DNA from: Pseudomonadota bacterium
Lineage (GTDB): Bacteria > Pseudomonadota > Alphaproteobacteria > Acetobacterales > Acetobacteraceae
Direction of reading: 5' to 3'
Length of the DNA: 64,000 nucleotides
Assembly: GCA_021851785.1 (NCBI GenBank)
Contig: JAJZBV010000009.1
Location: 24,141 to 88,140 of the forward strand
In this document: in pieces, positions 24,264-32,644 of the stretch
Position numbering within the stretch: position 1 is the first letter of the stretch
Layout of the letters: the number at the start of each line of letters is the position of its first letter
Position numbers and translations under genes: made by a program
Notes under the pieces: generated by a model
Told to the model about the DNA's origin: nothing
Seen by the model: only the letters and a program-made list of their open reading frames with translations
Database searches by the model: none

Positions 24264-25778
24264 ATGGCGTATTTCATCGGCATCGATGGCGGGACCGAGA
24301 GTTTGCGCGCGCGGGTTTTCGACCTCGCCGGCCGCCCGCTCGGCAATGGCGTCAGCCCCTATACAACCCAATTCGCCCCCGGCGCCCGCGCCGAACAAGA
24401 CCCCGAGGCGTGGTGGCGCGCTCTGGGTCTGGCGGTGCGCGCCGCGATCGCCGAGGCCGGGGTCGCGAAAGACCAGGTGGAGGGGCTGTCGCTGGCGACG
24501 ACCTGCTGCACCGTGGTCGCGCTCGATCAGGCGGGGCGCGCCTTGCGGCCGGCGATTTTGTGGATGGACATGCGCGCTGGCGAGGAAGCGGCGGAAGTGC
24601 TCGCGACCGGCGATCCGGCCTTGGTCGTCAATGGCGCGGGACGCGGCCCGGTCTCCGCCGAATGGATGATCCCGAAAGCGCTCTGGCTCGCGCGGCATGA
24701 GCCGGAGAATTTCGCGCGTGCCGCGACCATTTGCGAATACCAGGATTTTCTCACCCTGCGCCTGACCGGGCGGCGCTGCGCGAGCCTCAATAACGCGTCC
24801 ATCCGCTGGCATTACGCGAGCGATCGCGGCGGCTGGCCGGTGAGCCTCGTGCGCGCCCTCGGCATCGAGGCGCTTTTGGAAAAATGGCCGGCGGAGGTGC
24901 TGGCGCCGGGCGCGGTGATCGGCCGGCTCACGCGTGACGCGGCCGAACATCTCGATCTGCCGGCAAGCGTGCGGGTGGTGCAAGGCGGCGCCGATGCGCT
25001 GATCGGGATCATCGGCCTTGGCGTTGCCCGCCCCTGCCAGATCGCGCTCATCACCGGCTCATCGCATTTGCAGTTCGGGATCTCCGACCAGCCGCGCCAT
25101 GTGCCGGGGCTCTGGGGCACGTATCGGGACTCGGTCTATCCCGGCAGCCATTTGCTGGAAGGGGGACAAACCTCGACGGGGTCGATCATCGCCTGGCTGC
25201 GGCGCCTCATGAGCGGCGCCCTCGATCTCGCGGCGCTGAACGAAGCGGCGGCGGCGCTGCCGCCCGGAGCGGAGGGGGTTCTCGCGCTCGACCATTTCCA
25301 GGGCAACCGCACGCCGCACACCGATTCGCTCTCACGCGGGGCGATCACTGGGCTTTCGCTGCATCATGGGGTTGCGCATATCTTCCGCGCGATTTTGGAG
25401 GCGATCGGTTTTGGCACTCGCGCCATCGTCGATGCCATGCGCGGCGCCGGCTTCGACGCCGCCGAGATGGTGGCCGGGGGTGGGGCGACGAATTCGCCGC
25501 TATGGCTGCAAATCCACGCCGATACCGCCAATCTCCCGGTCGTCGTGCCGGATGTGAGCGAGGTGCCCTCGCTCGGCGCGGCCATCCTCGCCGCGGTCGG
25601 CGCCGGCCGTTTCGCTGTGATCGAGGACGGGATCGCGGCGATGGTCCGCCCCGGCCGCCGCATCGCGCCGATCGCCGCCAATGTCGCGCTTTACGACGAG
25701 ATCTATGCCCAGTACGCGGCGCTCTATCCGGCGCTGAAAACGGTGCGTGAGGCCGGGCTCACGCCATTCCCCCGTTGA
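24264..25778 (+). CDS. FGGY-family carbohydrate kinase
   Basis: A 504-residue sugar kinase of the FGGY (hexokinase/actin fold) family. The N-terminal phosphate loop is FIGIDGGTESLRARVFD, followed by EQDPEAWW and, near the C terminus, the adenosine motif AGGGATNSPLWLQIHAD. The sequence is closer to ribulokinase/erythritol-kinase-like FGGY proteins than to glycerol kinase. The exact sugar cannot be assigned. It starts 11 bases after the PfkB kinase, after AAAGGAGAAG, so the two are cotranscribed. Its 3' end overlaps the convergent FabG-like gene by 20 bases. Confidence 0.85.
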   Translation: MAYFIGIDGGTESLRARVFDLAGRPLGNGVSPYTTQFAPGARAEQDPEAWWRALGLAVRAAIAEAGVAKDQVEGLSLATTCCTVVALDQAGRALRPAILWMDMRAGEEAAEVLATGDPALVVNGAGRGPVSAEWMIPKALWLARHEPENFARAATICEYQDFLTLRLTGRRCASLNNASIRWHYASDRGGWPVSLVRALGIEALLEKWPAEVLAPGAVIGRLTRDAAEHLDLPASVRVVQGGADALIGIIGLGVARPCQIALITGSSHLQFGISDQPRHVPGLWGTYRDSVYPGSHLLEGGQTSTGSIIAWLRRLMSGALDLAALNEAAAALPPGAEGVLALDHFQGNRTPHTDSLSRGAITGLSLHHGVAHIFRAILEAIGFGTRAIVDAMRGAGFDAAEMVAGGGATNSPLWLQIHADTANLPVVVPDVSEVPSLGAAILAAVGAGRFAVIEDGIAAMVRPGRRIAPIAANVALYDEIYAQYAALYPALKTVREAGLTPFPR

Positions 25779-26472
25779 TCGCGATCGTCTGGCCGGTGAT
25801 GTAGCCGGCCTGGTCGGAGGCGAGGAAGCCGACCAGATCGGCCACTTCCGCCGCTTGCCCGGCGCGCCCGGCCGGCACCAGCGCCTTGATCGCCGCCGCA
25901 TCGAGGGCGCGGGCGACGGCCGGGCTTTCGATCACCCCCGGCGCCACGGCGTTGACGGTGATCCCCCGGCTCGCCACTTCCCGCGCCAGCGAACGCACCG
26001 CGCCTTCGAGCCCGGCCTTGGCGGCGGCGTAATTGCTCTGGCCGCGATTGCCGAGCCGCGCCGAAACCGAGGAGAGCGCGATGATCCGCCCCCAGCGGGT
26101 GCCGATCATCGGCAGTAAAAGCGGCTGCACGGCGGCGTAGAACCCGTTGAGCGAGACATCGATCACCGGCTTCCAGCGGGCGAAATCCATCCCGGCGAGC
26201 GGCGCGTCGTCATGGATGCCGGCGTTATGGACGATGATCTGCACCGGTCCCGCGGCGAGCAGCGCCGTCATCGCCGCACGGCTCGCCGGCTCGTCGGTGA
26301 GATCGGCGACCAAAGCCTCGCCGCCGATCTCCGCCGCCAAGGCCCGCGCCGCCGGCGCCGCTGCATGGGCGTGGACGATGACGGCGCAGCCGGCGGCGGC
26401 GAGGCGGCGGCAGATCGCGGCGCCAATCGGGCTCGCCCCCCCGGTCACCAGCGCGCGGCGGCGCGCGCTCAT
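25759..26472 (-). CDS. 3-oxoacyl-ACP reductase (FabG/ApeQ-like)
   Basis: A 237-residue SDR ketoreductase with TGGASPIG (10-17), HNAG (82-85), Ser135 and YAAAK (Tyr148, Lys152). The start and the GRIIALSSVSARLGNRGQ region match the FabG-type reductases of aryl polyene clusters. It is the last of four overlapping genes (synthase, chain-length factor, dehydratase, reductase). It overlaps the dehydratase by four bases and presumably reduces the 3-oxo group in each elongation cycle. Confidence 0.82.
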   Translation of the reverse strand: MSARRRALVTGGASPIGAAICRRLAAAGCAVIVHAHAAAPAARALAAEIGGEALVADLTDEPASRAAMTALLAAGPVQIIVHNAGIHDDAPLAGMDFARWKPVIDVSLNGFYAAVQPLLLPMIGTRWGRIIALSSVSARLGNRGQSNYAAAKAGLEGAVRSLAREVASRGITVNAVAPGVIESPAVARALDAAAIKALVPAGRAGQAAEVADLVGFLASDQAGYITGQTIAINGGMA

Positions 26473-26912
26473 GGCGCAAGCCCGGCGGGCAATACGATCA
26501 CCGCGCGGCCGGAGACCAGGGGCGCGCCATTTTCGGCCGCAAGCGTAAAGCCGTAGACCAGGCCGCGCGGGTCATCGAGGAGCCGCGCCGCCGTCACCGT
26601 GATCTCGCCGGCGAGAGCGGGGGTGTGGAACACCACGTCGTCGAGGGCGGCGAGAAAGCCGGGCGCGAGCGGCGCGGCACTGGCGAGCGCGCCATGGAGG
26701 GCGGCGGCCTGCAAGCCGTATTCGACCCCGGCGAGCGCCGAAACCCGGCCGGCGCGGCGCAGCGGGTGATCCGGCGCCTCTGGCGGGACGGCGCGGCAGG
26801 CGATTCGCGTCCGGTCCCAGGAGAGAAGAGCGGCGAGCAGGCACATCGGCCCCTGATGCGGGATCAGGGCTGCGATGCCGGCGCGATCGAGCAGAGGCGA
26901 GGGCGGGGTCAT
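26469..26912 (-). CDS. 3-hydroxyacyl-ACP dehydratase-like hotdog protein (ApeP-like)
   Basis: A 147-residue single hotdog-fold protein. The block IAALIPHQGPMCLLAALLSW matches the PHxGxMxLL signature of ApeP/ApeI-type dehydratases from aryl polyene clusters, and AGVEYGLQAAALHGAL forms the hot-dog helix. It should dehydrate 3-hydroxyacyl-ACP between reduction and the next condensation. It overlaps both neighbours by four bases, which indicates tight translational coupling in the cassette. Confidence 0.75.
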   Translation of the reverse strand: MTPPSPLLDRAGIAALIPHQGPMCLLAALLSWDRTRIACRAVPPEAPDHPLRRAGRVSALAGVEYGLQAAALHGALASAAPLAPGFLAALDDVVFHTPALAGEITVTAARLLDDPRGLVYGFTLAAENGAPLVSGRAVIVLPAGLAP

Positions 26913-27724
26913 GGTGTCACCGCGAGCGCGAGATGGCCGGAGAGCAACGGCACGGCAAGGCGCCGGGACTCATGGCGGGCGAGGGTTTCGAGCAAAGCCA
27001 GGCCCTGCGCCGCCGGATTGCCGTCGACAAGGGCGGCGAGCGCCGGCGCGCGCGGCCGGTCGAGGGCGGCGTCGCGCGGGTCGAACCGCGCCGCGATCCG
27101 CCCGAGAGCGCCGGCGCCGGCGCCCTCCGGGGCGAGAACCAAGGCCATCGCGAAGGCGAAATCGGTGCGCCGACAGGCGCTGAGGGGGAAAGGCAGCGGG
27201 GCATCGAACAGGCAGAACAGCACCGGCGCCGCTTCCGCCACGGTCTCGGCCAGCGCTTTGAGCAGGCCGGCGGCGAAGGTTGCGTCATGGGCGGCGAGCG
27301 AATCGGCCGGGGCGCGGCCGCCATGGGCGATGCTCCAATAGCCGGCGGCGACGTTATGGACGGAGTTATGGAACTGGGTCGGCGAGACGCCGACCGCCTC
27401 GGCCGGATCGGCCAGCGTTTTCAATAGCTCATCGACCACCGTGCCCTCGCCGTTGGAACTCGCGAAGACCGCGCGAAGCCGCGCCGGGTCGAGATCGGGA
27501 TGGGTAAGGCGGGCCATCGTCACCGCCGCCTCGGCGACGCCGAGGGCGAGACGCACCGCCGGGCCGGCCCGCCGGCGTTCATTGGCGGGCAGCAGCAAAG
27601 GCGCCGGCGGCGGCGTTTCGATGTGCGCGAACGGGGTTTCACCGGCGAGCACGGCGCGGCTCGCCGCCCAGCCGGAGAGACCCGGCCCCCAGAGCCCGAT
27701 CCCGAGAATGGCCGCGCGCATCAT
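26909..27724 (-). CDS. beta-ketoacyl synthase chain-length-factor-like protein (ApeC-like)
   Basis: A 271-residue protein that resembles the N-terminal half of a thiolase-fold ketosynthase but is shorter and has no nucleophilic cysteine in a TACxS context. The segments AVFASSNGEGTVVDELL and SPTQFHNSVHNVAAGYWSIA are characteristic of the chain-length factor of aryl polyene systems, which pairs with the catalytic synthase. The ATG at 27724 overlaps the synthase stop (TGATG). A second ATG follows immediately at 27721. It probably forms a heterodimer with the product of the gene before it. Confidence 0.75.
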   Translation of the reverse strand: MMRAAILGIGLWGPGLSGWAASRAVLAGETPFAHIETPPPAPLLLPANERRRAGPAVRLALGVAEAAVTMARLTHPDLDPARLRAVFASSNGEGTVVDELLKTLADPAEAVGVSPTQFHNSVHNVAAGYWSIAHGGRAPADSLAAHDATFAAGLLKALAETVAEAAPVLFCLFDAPLPFPLSACRRTDFAFAMALVLAPEGAGAGALGRIAARFDPRDAALDRPRAPALAALVDGNPAAQGLALLETLARHESRRLAVPLLSGHLALAVTP

Positions 27725-28911
27725 CACCGGCGGCCGAAAATCAGGCTGCAATTGGCCCCGCCGAAGCCAAAGGAATTGCTCAACACCCGCGCGATCGGGC
27801 GCTCGACATTGGCGCTCAGCACGCGGGCGCGAAAACCGGGATCGACGCGGGTGAGGTTGAGGCCGCCGGGGAGCAGGCCCGCCTCCAGCGCGAGCAGCGC
27901 GATCACCGCCTCGACGATGCCGGCGGCGCCGAGGGTATGGCCGGTGAAGCCCTTGGTCGAGCTGCACGGCACGCGGTCGCCGAACACCGAGGCGACCGCG
28001 CGATCCTCGCTCGCGTCATTGGCGATGGTGCCGGTGCCGTGGAGATTGATGTAGTCGATGTCGTCGGCGCCAAGGCCGGCGCGGCGGAGCGCGTCACGCA
28101 TCGCGGCGATGGCGCCGAGCGCCTCCGGGTGCGGCGCGGACATGTGGTGGCCATCGCTCGATTCGCCGTAGCCGAGCAAGGCGAAGGGGCTGTCCTCGCC
28201 GCGTTCCAGCAACGCGAACCCGGCCGCCTCGCCGATCGAAAGCCCATCGCGTGCCGCATCCGAGGGACGGCAGGGGCCGGGCGCGATCAGGCCGAGGGCG
28301 GCGAAGCCAGCCAGCGTCATGCGGCAGAGCGTGTCGGCGCCGCCGACCACGGCGGCATCGATCACCCCGGCGGCGATCAGTTGCGCGGCATCGACGAAGG
28401 CGCGCGCCGCCGACGCGCAGGCGGTCGAGACCACGAAAGCCGGCCCGGCAAGGCCGAGCGCCGCCTGCGCGAAGCGCGCGGCGGAGAAGAAATCATGGGT
28501 ATGGGCGAAATCGAAATTTTCCGGCAGGGCGCCGGTTTCCGAATCACGCGCGCGATAGGCGTCCTCGCCGCTGGCGATCCCCGAGGTGCTGGTGCCGAGG
28601 ATGACGCCGATCCGCGCCGCGCCGCGCCGCGCCGCCGCTTGCGCGACCGCATCGGCAAAGCCGTCGGTCGCGAGCGCGAGGTCGAGCAGCAGGTTGTTGC
28701 GGCAGGTGAAGGCGGCGAGCGGCGCGGGCAGGCGATGCGCCTCCACCCCAGCGATGCGGCCGATGAAGCCGCCGCCGGCGATGCCGGGGGACGGATTGGC
28801 AGCCAGCCCGCCCCGGCGCGCGCGGAGGGCAGCGAGGGTTGCCGCCTTGCCCCGCCCAAGGGCGCTGATCAGGCTGGTGGCGGTGATGGCGAGCGGCGGC
28901 ATCGCGGTCAT
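27724..28911 (-). CDS. beta-ketoacyl-ACP synthase (FabF-like, aryl-polyene type)
   Basis: A 395-residue condensing enzyme with an intact catalytic triad: Cys165 in STACASAARA, His291 in NLHGTGT and His325 in GFTGHTLGAAG. The EDAYRARDSETG and FAHTHDFFSA segments are typical of synthases in aryl polyene clusters rather than housekeeping FabF. It begins the four-gene cassette. The ribosome binding site before 28911 is weak, and an alternative ATG three codons in (28902) is possible. No acyl carrier protein, AMP ligase, acyltransferase or exporter gene lies in the window. Confidence 0.82.
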   Translation of the reverse strand: MTAMPPLAITATSLISALGRGKAATLAALRARRGGLAANPSPGIAGGGFIGRIAGVEAHRLPAPLAAFTCRNNLLLDLALATDGFADAVAQAAARRGAARIGVILGTSTSGIASGEDAYRARDSETGALPENFDFAHTHDFFSAARFAQAALGLAGPAFVVSTACASAARAFVDAAQLIAAGVIDAAVVGGADTLCRMTLAGFAALGLIAPGPCRPSDAARDGLSIGEAAGFALLERGEDSPFALLGYGESSDGHHMSAPHPEALGAIAAMRDALRRAGLGADDIDYINLHGTGTIANDASEDRAVASVFGDRVPCSSTKGFTGHTLGAAGIVEAVIALLALEAGLLPGGLNLTRVDPGFRARVLSANVERPIARVLSNSFGFGGANCSLIFGRR

Positions 28912-28936
28912 GGCCGAGAGATTAGCAGACTGCGGG

Positions 28937-28965
28937 AAAAGAAAAGAACCGGGGATGCGCCCCCG
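28937..28965 (-). terminator. intrinsic terminator after the thioesterase gene
   Basis: Read on the minus strand, a CGGGG/CCCCG stem (28961-28965 with 28950-28954) and six-base loop are followed, after a few bases, by a pyrimidine run rich in T (complement of 28937-28948). It lies just after the thioesterase stop at 28972 and before the synthase gene, and would separate the two transcripts. Confidence 0.5.
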
Positions 28966-28971
28966 CGCGGC

Positions 28972-29418
28972 TCAGCCCTCGATCCCCGCGCGGTCGGTGA
29001 TCGCCATCATCGTCGCGCTGAGCGAAGCGATCAGCCGCTCCTCGCCGCCGGTGCGGGCAAAGACCTCGGTTTGGGCGAAGCTCAGCGTCCGCCCCTGGCG
29101 CACCACCCGGCCGCGCGCGGTGATCCGCTCGCCTTGGGCGGGGGCGAGCAGGCTGATCTTGAATTCGACGGTGAGAACGCCAGCCCCTTGCGGCATGAGG
29201 CTGAGCGCCGCGTAGCCCGCAGCACTATCGGCGATGGCGCTGACCGCGCCGGCGTGGACGAAACCATGTTGTTGCGAGATTTCCGGCTTTGGCGTCAGAA
29301 CGATCTCGACCTCTCCCGGCGCGATGCGGCCAAGCGCGGCCCCGAGCGTCCTCATCAGCCCCTGGCGCGCGAAGCTCGCGCGGATACGCGCGTCAGTCAC
29401 GGTGCCGTTGTCCGGCAT
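28972..29418 (-). CDS. PaaI-family acyl-CoA thioesterase
   Basis: A 148-residue hotdog-fold thioesterase. The family core ISQQHGFVHAGAVSAIADSA contains the HGG-like turn and catalytic acidic residue of PaaI/YdiI-type enzymes that hydrolyse acyl- or aryl-CoA. The ATG at 29418 follows GAGAAGAGGG. The upstream extension to 29481 has no support. The gene precedes the polyene-like cassette on the same strand but is separated by a terminator-like hairpin, so a functional link is uncertain. Confidence 0.85.
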   Translation of the reverse strand: MPDNGTVTDARIRASFARQGLMRTLGAALGRIAPGEVEIVLTPKPEISQQHGFVHAGAVSAIADSAAGYAALSLMPQGAGVLTVEFKISLLAPAQGERITARGRVVRQGRTLSFAQTEVFARTGGEERLIASLSATMMAITDRAGIEG

Positions 29419-29556
29419 GATCCCTCTTCTCCATCCGATACTCGCGCGGCAAGAGTAGGGCGCTCGGGTAGAGGGGATCAAGCTCGGCGGCTTTCCCCAT
29501 CGCGATCGCGCGCCAGGGTGGATCGCTCAGGTTTTGTCGCTTATAGTCAAGCCATC

Positions 29557-29910
29557 ATGAACCGTATCCATCACCTGTTGATCACCCTCCGCGGCCGCCC
29601 GGTCGGGCGCGACGCGCTCGGCAACCAGTATTTCGAGGAGCGCAAACCCCGCCCGGGCCAGCGCGTCCGGCGCTGGGTGATCTATGCCGCGATCGAGGAT
29701 GCCTCGGCGGTGCCGGCGGAATGGCACGCCTGGCTGCATCATCTGACTGACGCCCCCTTGCCCGAAGCCGCGCGCCGCCCCTGGCAGGCGCCGCATCGGC
29801 CGAATTTGACCGGAACCGCGGCCAGCTATCGCCCGCCCGGGCATGATTACGAAGGCGGCGTGCGGGCCCGCGCGACCGGCGATTACGAGGCTTGGAGCCC
29901 GGGGAGCTAG
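29557..29910 (+). CDS. NDUFA12-family NADH:ubiquinone oxidoreductase accessory subunit
   Basis: A 117-residue homologue of the mitochondrial complex I accessory subunit NDUFA12 (B17.2), found in alphaproteobacteria. The signature GRPVGRDALGNQYFEERK is followed by VIYAAIEDASAVPAEWHAWL and a proline-rich tail, HRPNLTGTAASYRPPG. It supports complex I assembly or stability on the cytoplasmic side. There is no Shine-Dalgarno. A TATAGT -10-like box (29542-29547) ends ten bases before the ATG, again suggesting a near-leaderless message, though the -35 is weak. It precedes mlaD, a conserved pairing. Confidence 0.92.
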   Translation: MNRIHHLLITLRGRPVGRDALGNQYFEERKPRPGQRVRRWVIYAAIEDASAVPAEWHAWLHHLTDAPLPEAARRPWQAPHRPNLTGTAASYRPPGHDYEGGVRARATGDYEAWSPGS

Positions 29911-29917
29911 AGCGGCG

Positions 29918-30439
29918 GTGGCGCAGCGCAATTTCGCCGAGACCCTGACCGGCGCCGTGGTGCTGGTCATCGCCGGAGGCTTCCTCGCTTTCGCCATTGC
30001 CCATTCGGGGGAGCGGACCGGGCGCGGCTATCCGCTCACCGCGCGCTTCCAGAGGATCGACGGTCTCGGGGTCGGCTCGGATGTGCGGGTCGCCGGCGTC
30101 AAGGTCGGCAGCGTCACCGCGACCACGATCGACCCCAAGACCTTCGAGGCGGTGGTGACGCTCACCGTCGCCGACGACATCAAGCTACCCACCGATAGCG
30201 GCGCGGTCATCACCAGCGACGGGCTGCTGGGGGGCAAATATCTCGCCCTCTCCCCGGGCGGGGATGAACATGATCTGGCGCCGGGCGGCGTCATCAAGAT
30301 CACCCAGTCCTCGATCAATATCGAGGATCTGCTCGGAAAATTCGTCTTTTCCATGGCCAATATGAGCAGCGCCAACAAAACCGACGGCAAGGACGGCGGC
30401 CCCGATGGTGGCGGGGTCGGCGGCGGCGGCAAGCCGTGA
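29918..30439 (+). CDS. mlaD: MlaD-family MCE-domain phospholipid transport protein
   Basis: A 173-residue membrane-anchored periplasmic MCE protein. One N-terminal membrane helix (about 10-30) precedes the MlaD domain (about 38-115: FQRIDGLGVGSDVRVAGVKV, then DSGAVITSDGLLGGKYLALS). A glycine-rich tail, GGPDGGGVGGGGKP, ends the protein. MlaD forms hexameric rings in the Mla system that moves phospholipids between inner and outer membrane. No mlaE, mlaF or mlaC is adjacent. A GTG start is chosen at 29918 after GGGGAG. The extended frame overlaps the previous gene. Confidence 0.88.
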   Translation: MAQRNFAETLTGAVVLVIAGGFLAFAIAHSGERTGRGYPLTARFQRIDGLGVGSDVRVAGVKVGSVTATTIDPKTFEAVVTLTVADDIKLPTDSGAVITSDGLLGGKYLALSPGGDEHDLAPGGVIKITQSSINIEDLLGKFVFSMANMSSANKTDGKDGGPDGGGVGGGGKP

Positions 30440-30645
30440 CCGCGCCGGTGATCTGGCCGCAAAGCGATGGCCGGCCGGTTGCGTGCCGGGAAAAATTGCG
30501 CGTGCTCGAGGAAAATTACCAGGAACTCGCCCAAGTGATGCGGGACATGTTCGAGGACGCGGTGCTGATGGGGGTGGATGACGCGGCGGCGCGGCGGATT
30601 CTGACCGATCTGGTCGCGGCGCTGAAAACCCCCGGCCGGGCATGA
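30436..30645 (+). CDS. small conserved hypothetical protein
   Basis: A 69-residue protein starting at a GTG that overlaps the mlaD stop by four bases and ending four bases into the DUF2155 gene. The sequence is mostly helical (CREKLRVLEENYQELAQVMR, then DMFEDAVLMGVDDAAARRIL), without a membrane segment, signal or cysteine pair. I do not recognise the family. The tight overlaps on both sides support it as a real gene of the mlaD-DUF2155 operon. Confidence 0.72.
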   Translation: MTAPVIWPQSDGRPVACREKLRVLEENYQELAQVMRDMFEDAVLMGVDDAAARRILTDLVAALKTPGRA

Positions 30646-31247
30646 TCGCGGGTATGATGGCGGGCGGGCGGCGGTTCGGCGCCGTCGCCGTGCTCGTCCT
30701 GCTGGTTTTGCCGGTGGCGCGCGCGCAAACCCCCGATGGGCCGCGCGCGCTTCAGCCGGAGACGGATCCGGGTGCCATCCAGTCCGAGCCGCTGCCGCCG
30801 CCCGCCGAGGCCGCGCCGCCTGCGGCTCCCGCATTGGCCACGCCCAATGGCGTGCCCGCGCCAGGGGCGCCGGCGCCCGAGACGACCATGACCCCGCCCG
30901 CCATGGCCCCGGCCGCGACCCCGGCCGCGCCGCAGACCGTGCTGCTGTCCCCCGACTGGCAGCCGCGCGGCATCGCCACCTTGCAGGCGCTCGACAAGCA
31001 TGATGTCCGCGTCGCCCGGATCGAGGTTCCGGTCGGCCAGAGCGGGCATTTCGGCGCCCTCACCATCGCCGTCCGCGCCTGCCTCGCTCGCCCGCCCGAT
31101 CAGGCGACCGACGCCGCGGCGCTTCTTCAGGTCAGCGACGCGCGCCCCGGCGGGCCCGGGTTCTCGGGCTGGATGTTCGCCGCCGAGCCGGCGCTCGCCA
31201 TCCTCGAAAACCCGATCTACGATGTTCGCGTGCTGGCATGCCATTGA
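30642..31247 (+). CDS. DUF2155 family exported protein
   Basis: A 201-residue secreted protein. After an N-terminal signal (about 10-28, ending VARAQT) comes a 70-residue proline/alanine-rich linker. The C-terminal DUF2155 domain (about 105-200) carries TLQALDKHDVRVARIEVPVG, FGALTIAVRACLARPP and GWMFAAEPALAILENPIYDV. The family is common in alphaproteobacteria beside mlaD/NDUFA12 genes, and its role is unknown. Two conserved cysteines (in RACLARPP and at the end, VLACH) could form a disulfide. Its 3' end overlaps otsB by ten bases. Confidence 0.85.
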   Translation: MIAGMMAGGRRFGAVAVLVLLVLPVARAQTPDGPRALQPETDPGAIQSEPLPPPAEAAPPAAPALATPNGVPAPGAPAPETTMTPPAMAPAATPAAPQTVLLSPDWQPRGIATLQALDKHDVRVARIEVPVGQSGHFGALTIAVRACLARPPDQATDAAALLQVSDARPGGPGFSGWMFAAEPALAILENPIYDVRVLACH

Positions 31248-31948
31248 GCGATCTGCCGCCGCCCGGGCGTCTCGCCCTCCTGCTCGATTTCGACGGCACA
31301 CTGGTCGAACTCGCGCCGACGCCGGATAGCGTCGTCATCCCGCCTGGGCTTGGTGATCTCCTGGCGCGGCTGTCGCGGCGTCTTGACGGCGCGCTCGCCT
31401 TGGTGAGCGGCCGGCCGCTCGCCGATCTCGACCGCTTTCTCCCCGGCATTCCGGTGGCCCTGGCCGGCGAGCATGGCGGGGTGTTCCGCCTCTCGCCCGC
31501 GGCCGCGGCATCGCGTCCCGATCTGCCTTCGGCGCCGGAGGCGTGGCGCGAGGCGGCCAGGCGCCTGGTCGCTGCCCATCCCGGCGCGCTTTTTGAGCCG
31601 AAGGCGCGCGGCTTCGTGGTCCATTACCGCGCCATCCCCGAGGCCGGCGAGGCGCTCCGTGCGCCGCTTGCCGGGATGGTGGCGCGGGATGCGGCGCGTT
31701 TCGTGCTGCTGGCCTCGCACATGGCCTGGGAAATCCGCCCGCGCGGCGCCGACAAGGGCTCGGCGGTGGGTTTCCTGCTCGCCCGCGCGCCCTTCGCCGG
31801 ACGGGTTCCGGTGTTCATCGGCGACGATGTGACCGACGCGGACGGGATGCGCGCGGCAAGCGACGCCGGCGGGCAGGGCCTCTACGTCCACGAAGCCTTC
31901 GGCGATCCGGCGGGCGTGCGCGACTGGCTCGCCCACCTCGCGGCGTAG
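31238..31948 (+). CDS. otsB: trehalose-6-phosphate phosphatase
   Basis: A 236-residue HAD-family phosphatase that dephosphorylates trehalose-6-phosphate to the osmoprotectant trehalose. HAD motif I is LLLDFDGTLVEL (about 14-25), motif II/III is LVSGRPLADL with AGEHGGVFR, and motif IV is FIGDDVTDADG. The synthase gene otsA is not in the window. The start overlaps the DUF2155 stop region. The 3' end is four bases from the convergent gene. Confidence 0.92.
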   Translation: MPLSDLPPPGRLALLLDFDGTLVELAPTPDSVVIPPGLGDLLARLSRRLDGALALVSGRPLADLDRFLPGIPVALAGEHGGVFRLSPAAAASRPDLPSAPEAWREAARRLVAAHPGALFEPKARGFVVHYRAIPEAGEALRAPLAGMVARDAARFVLLASHMAWEIRPRGADKGSAVGFLLARAPFAGRVPVFIGDDVTDADGMRAASDAGGQGLYVHEAFGDPAGVRDWLAHLAA

Positions 31949-31952
31949 CGGC

Positions 31953-32531
31953 TTACTCCGGCAAGCCCGGCACGCTGCTTCCCGGCGGCACCGGCACGCC
32001 GGCGACGTTCAGCGTCATCGAAACCGCGACGTAATAGCCAAGAGTGCCGATCAGATCGACGATGCCGCGCTCACCGAACCGCGTCCGCATTTTCTCGAAA
32101 ATCGCGTCCGAGACATTCCGTGTTTCCAGCAATTCGCGGGCGAAATCATGCACCATCGCCTCGTCCTCGCTCATCCCCTCGGGGCGGCGGCGATGGGCGA
32201 TGGCCTCGGCGACGGAAGGCGAAAGCCCGGCCTTCATCGCGAGCTGATAATGCGCATACCACTCGAACGCCGCCGACCAGTCGCGCGCCACCAGCAGGAT
32301 CGCGATTTCGTTGAGCGCCGGCGGCAGCGAGGTATGAAACCGCGCATATTCACCGACTTTCTGGAACCTTGAGGCGAGATCGGGGCTCCGCAGCCAGGCG
32401 TTGAACGGCCCCGGCATGCCGCCGCGCGGGCCGGCGACGATTTCCGCCGCGACTTTTTTCTGCTCCGGCGTCCACTCCGCCGGAGCGATCGGCGGCAGGC
32501 GTTCCTGGGCGCGGGCGGGGGATGTTGTCAT
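31953..32531 (-). CDS. carboxymuconolactone-decarboxylase-family protein
   Basis: A 192-residue all-helical protein of the CMD/AhpD-like fold. Family features are RFHTSLPPALNEIAILLVAR and EWYAHYQLAMKAGLS. The CxxC redox pair of AhpD is absent, so it is not a peroxidase of that type. This branch is often annotated only as CMD family, and its substrate is unknown. No aromatic-catabolism gene is adjacent. Confidence 0.8.
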   Translation of the reverse strand: MTTSPARAQERLPPIAPAEWTPEQKKVAAEIVAGPRGGMPGPFNAWLRSPDLASRFQKVGEYARFHTSLPPALNEIAILLVARDWSAAFEWYAHYQLAMKAGLSPSVAEAIAHRRRPEGMSEDEAMVHDFARELLETRNVSDAIFEKMRTRFGERGIVDLIGTLGYYVAVSMTLNVAGVPVPPGSSVPGLPE

Positions 32532-32586
32532 AAGAATTTCTTCCTAATGGATTGCAACGCGGATTTCCTGCCGTTCGCGGCATCAA

Positions 32587-32628
32587 GGGAAAAGTTTTTT
32601 GGTTCTTTTTTCCAACAAAAAAGAACAA
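32587..32628 (-). repeat. A/T hairpin element, copy 2 (after trpE)
   Basis: GTTCTTTTTT (32602-32611) and AAAAAAGAAC (32617-32626) are perfect 10-bp arms around a five-base loop. Read on the minus strand it begins about 17 bases after the trpE stop and continues into a CAAAAAACTTTT tail, the same order as the copy after glmS. It separates trpE from the CMD-family gene. Confidence 0.75.
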
Positions 32629-32644
32629 CTTCTCTTTCTTACGC

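Noticed and set aside
27937..29556. Long plus-strand frame leading into the NDUFA12-like gene
   Set aside because: It is antisense to the ketosynthase and thioesterase genes. The NDUFA12 family begins at the internal ATG at 29557.
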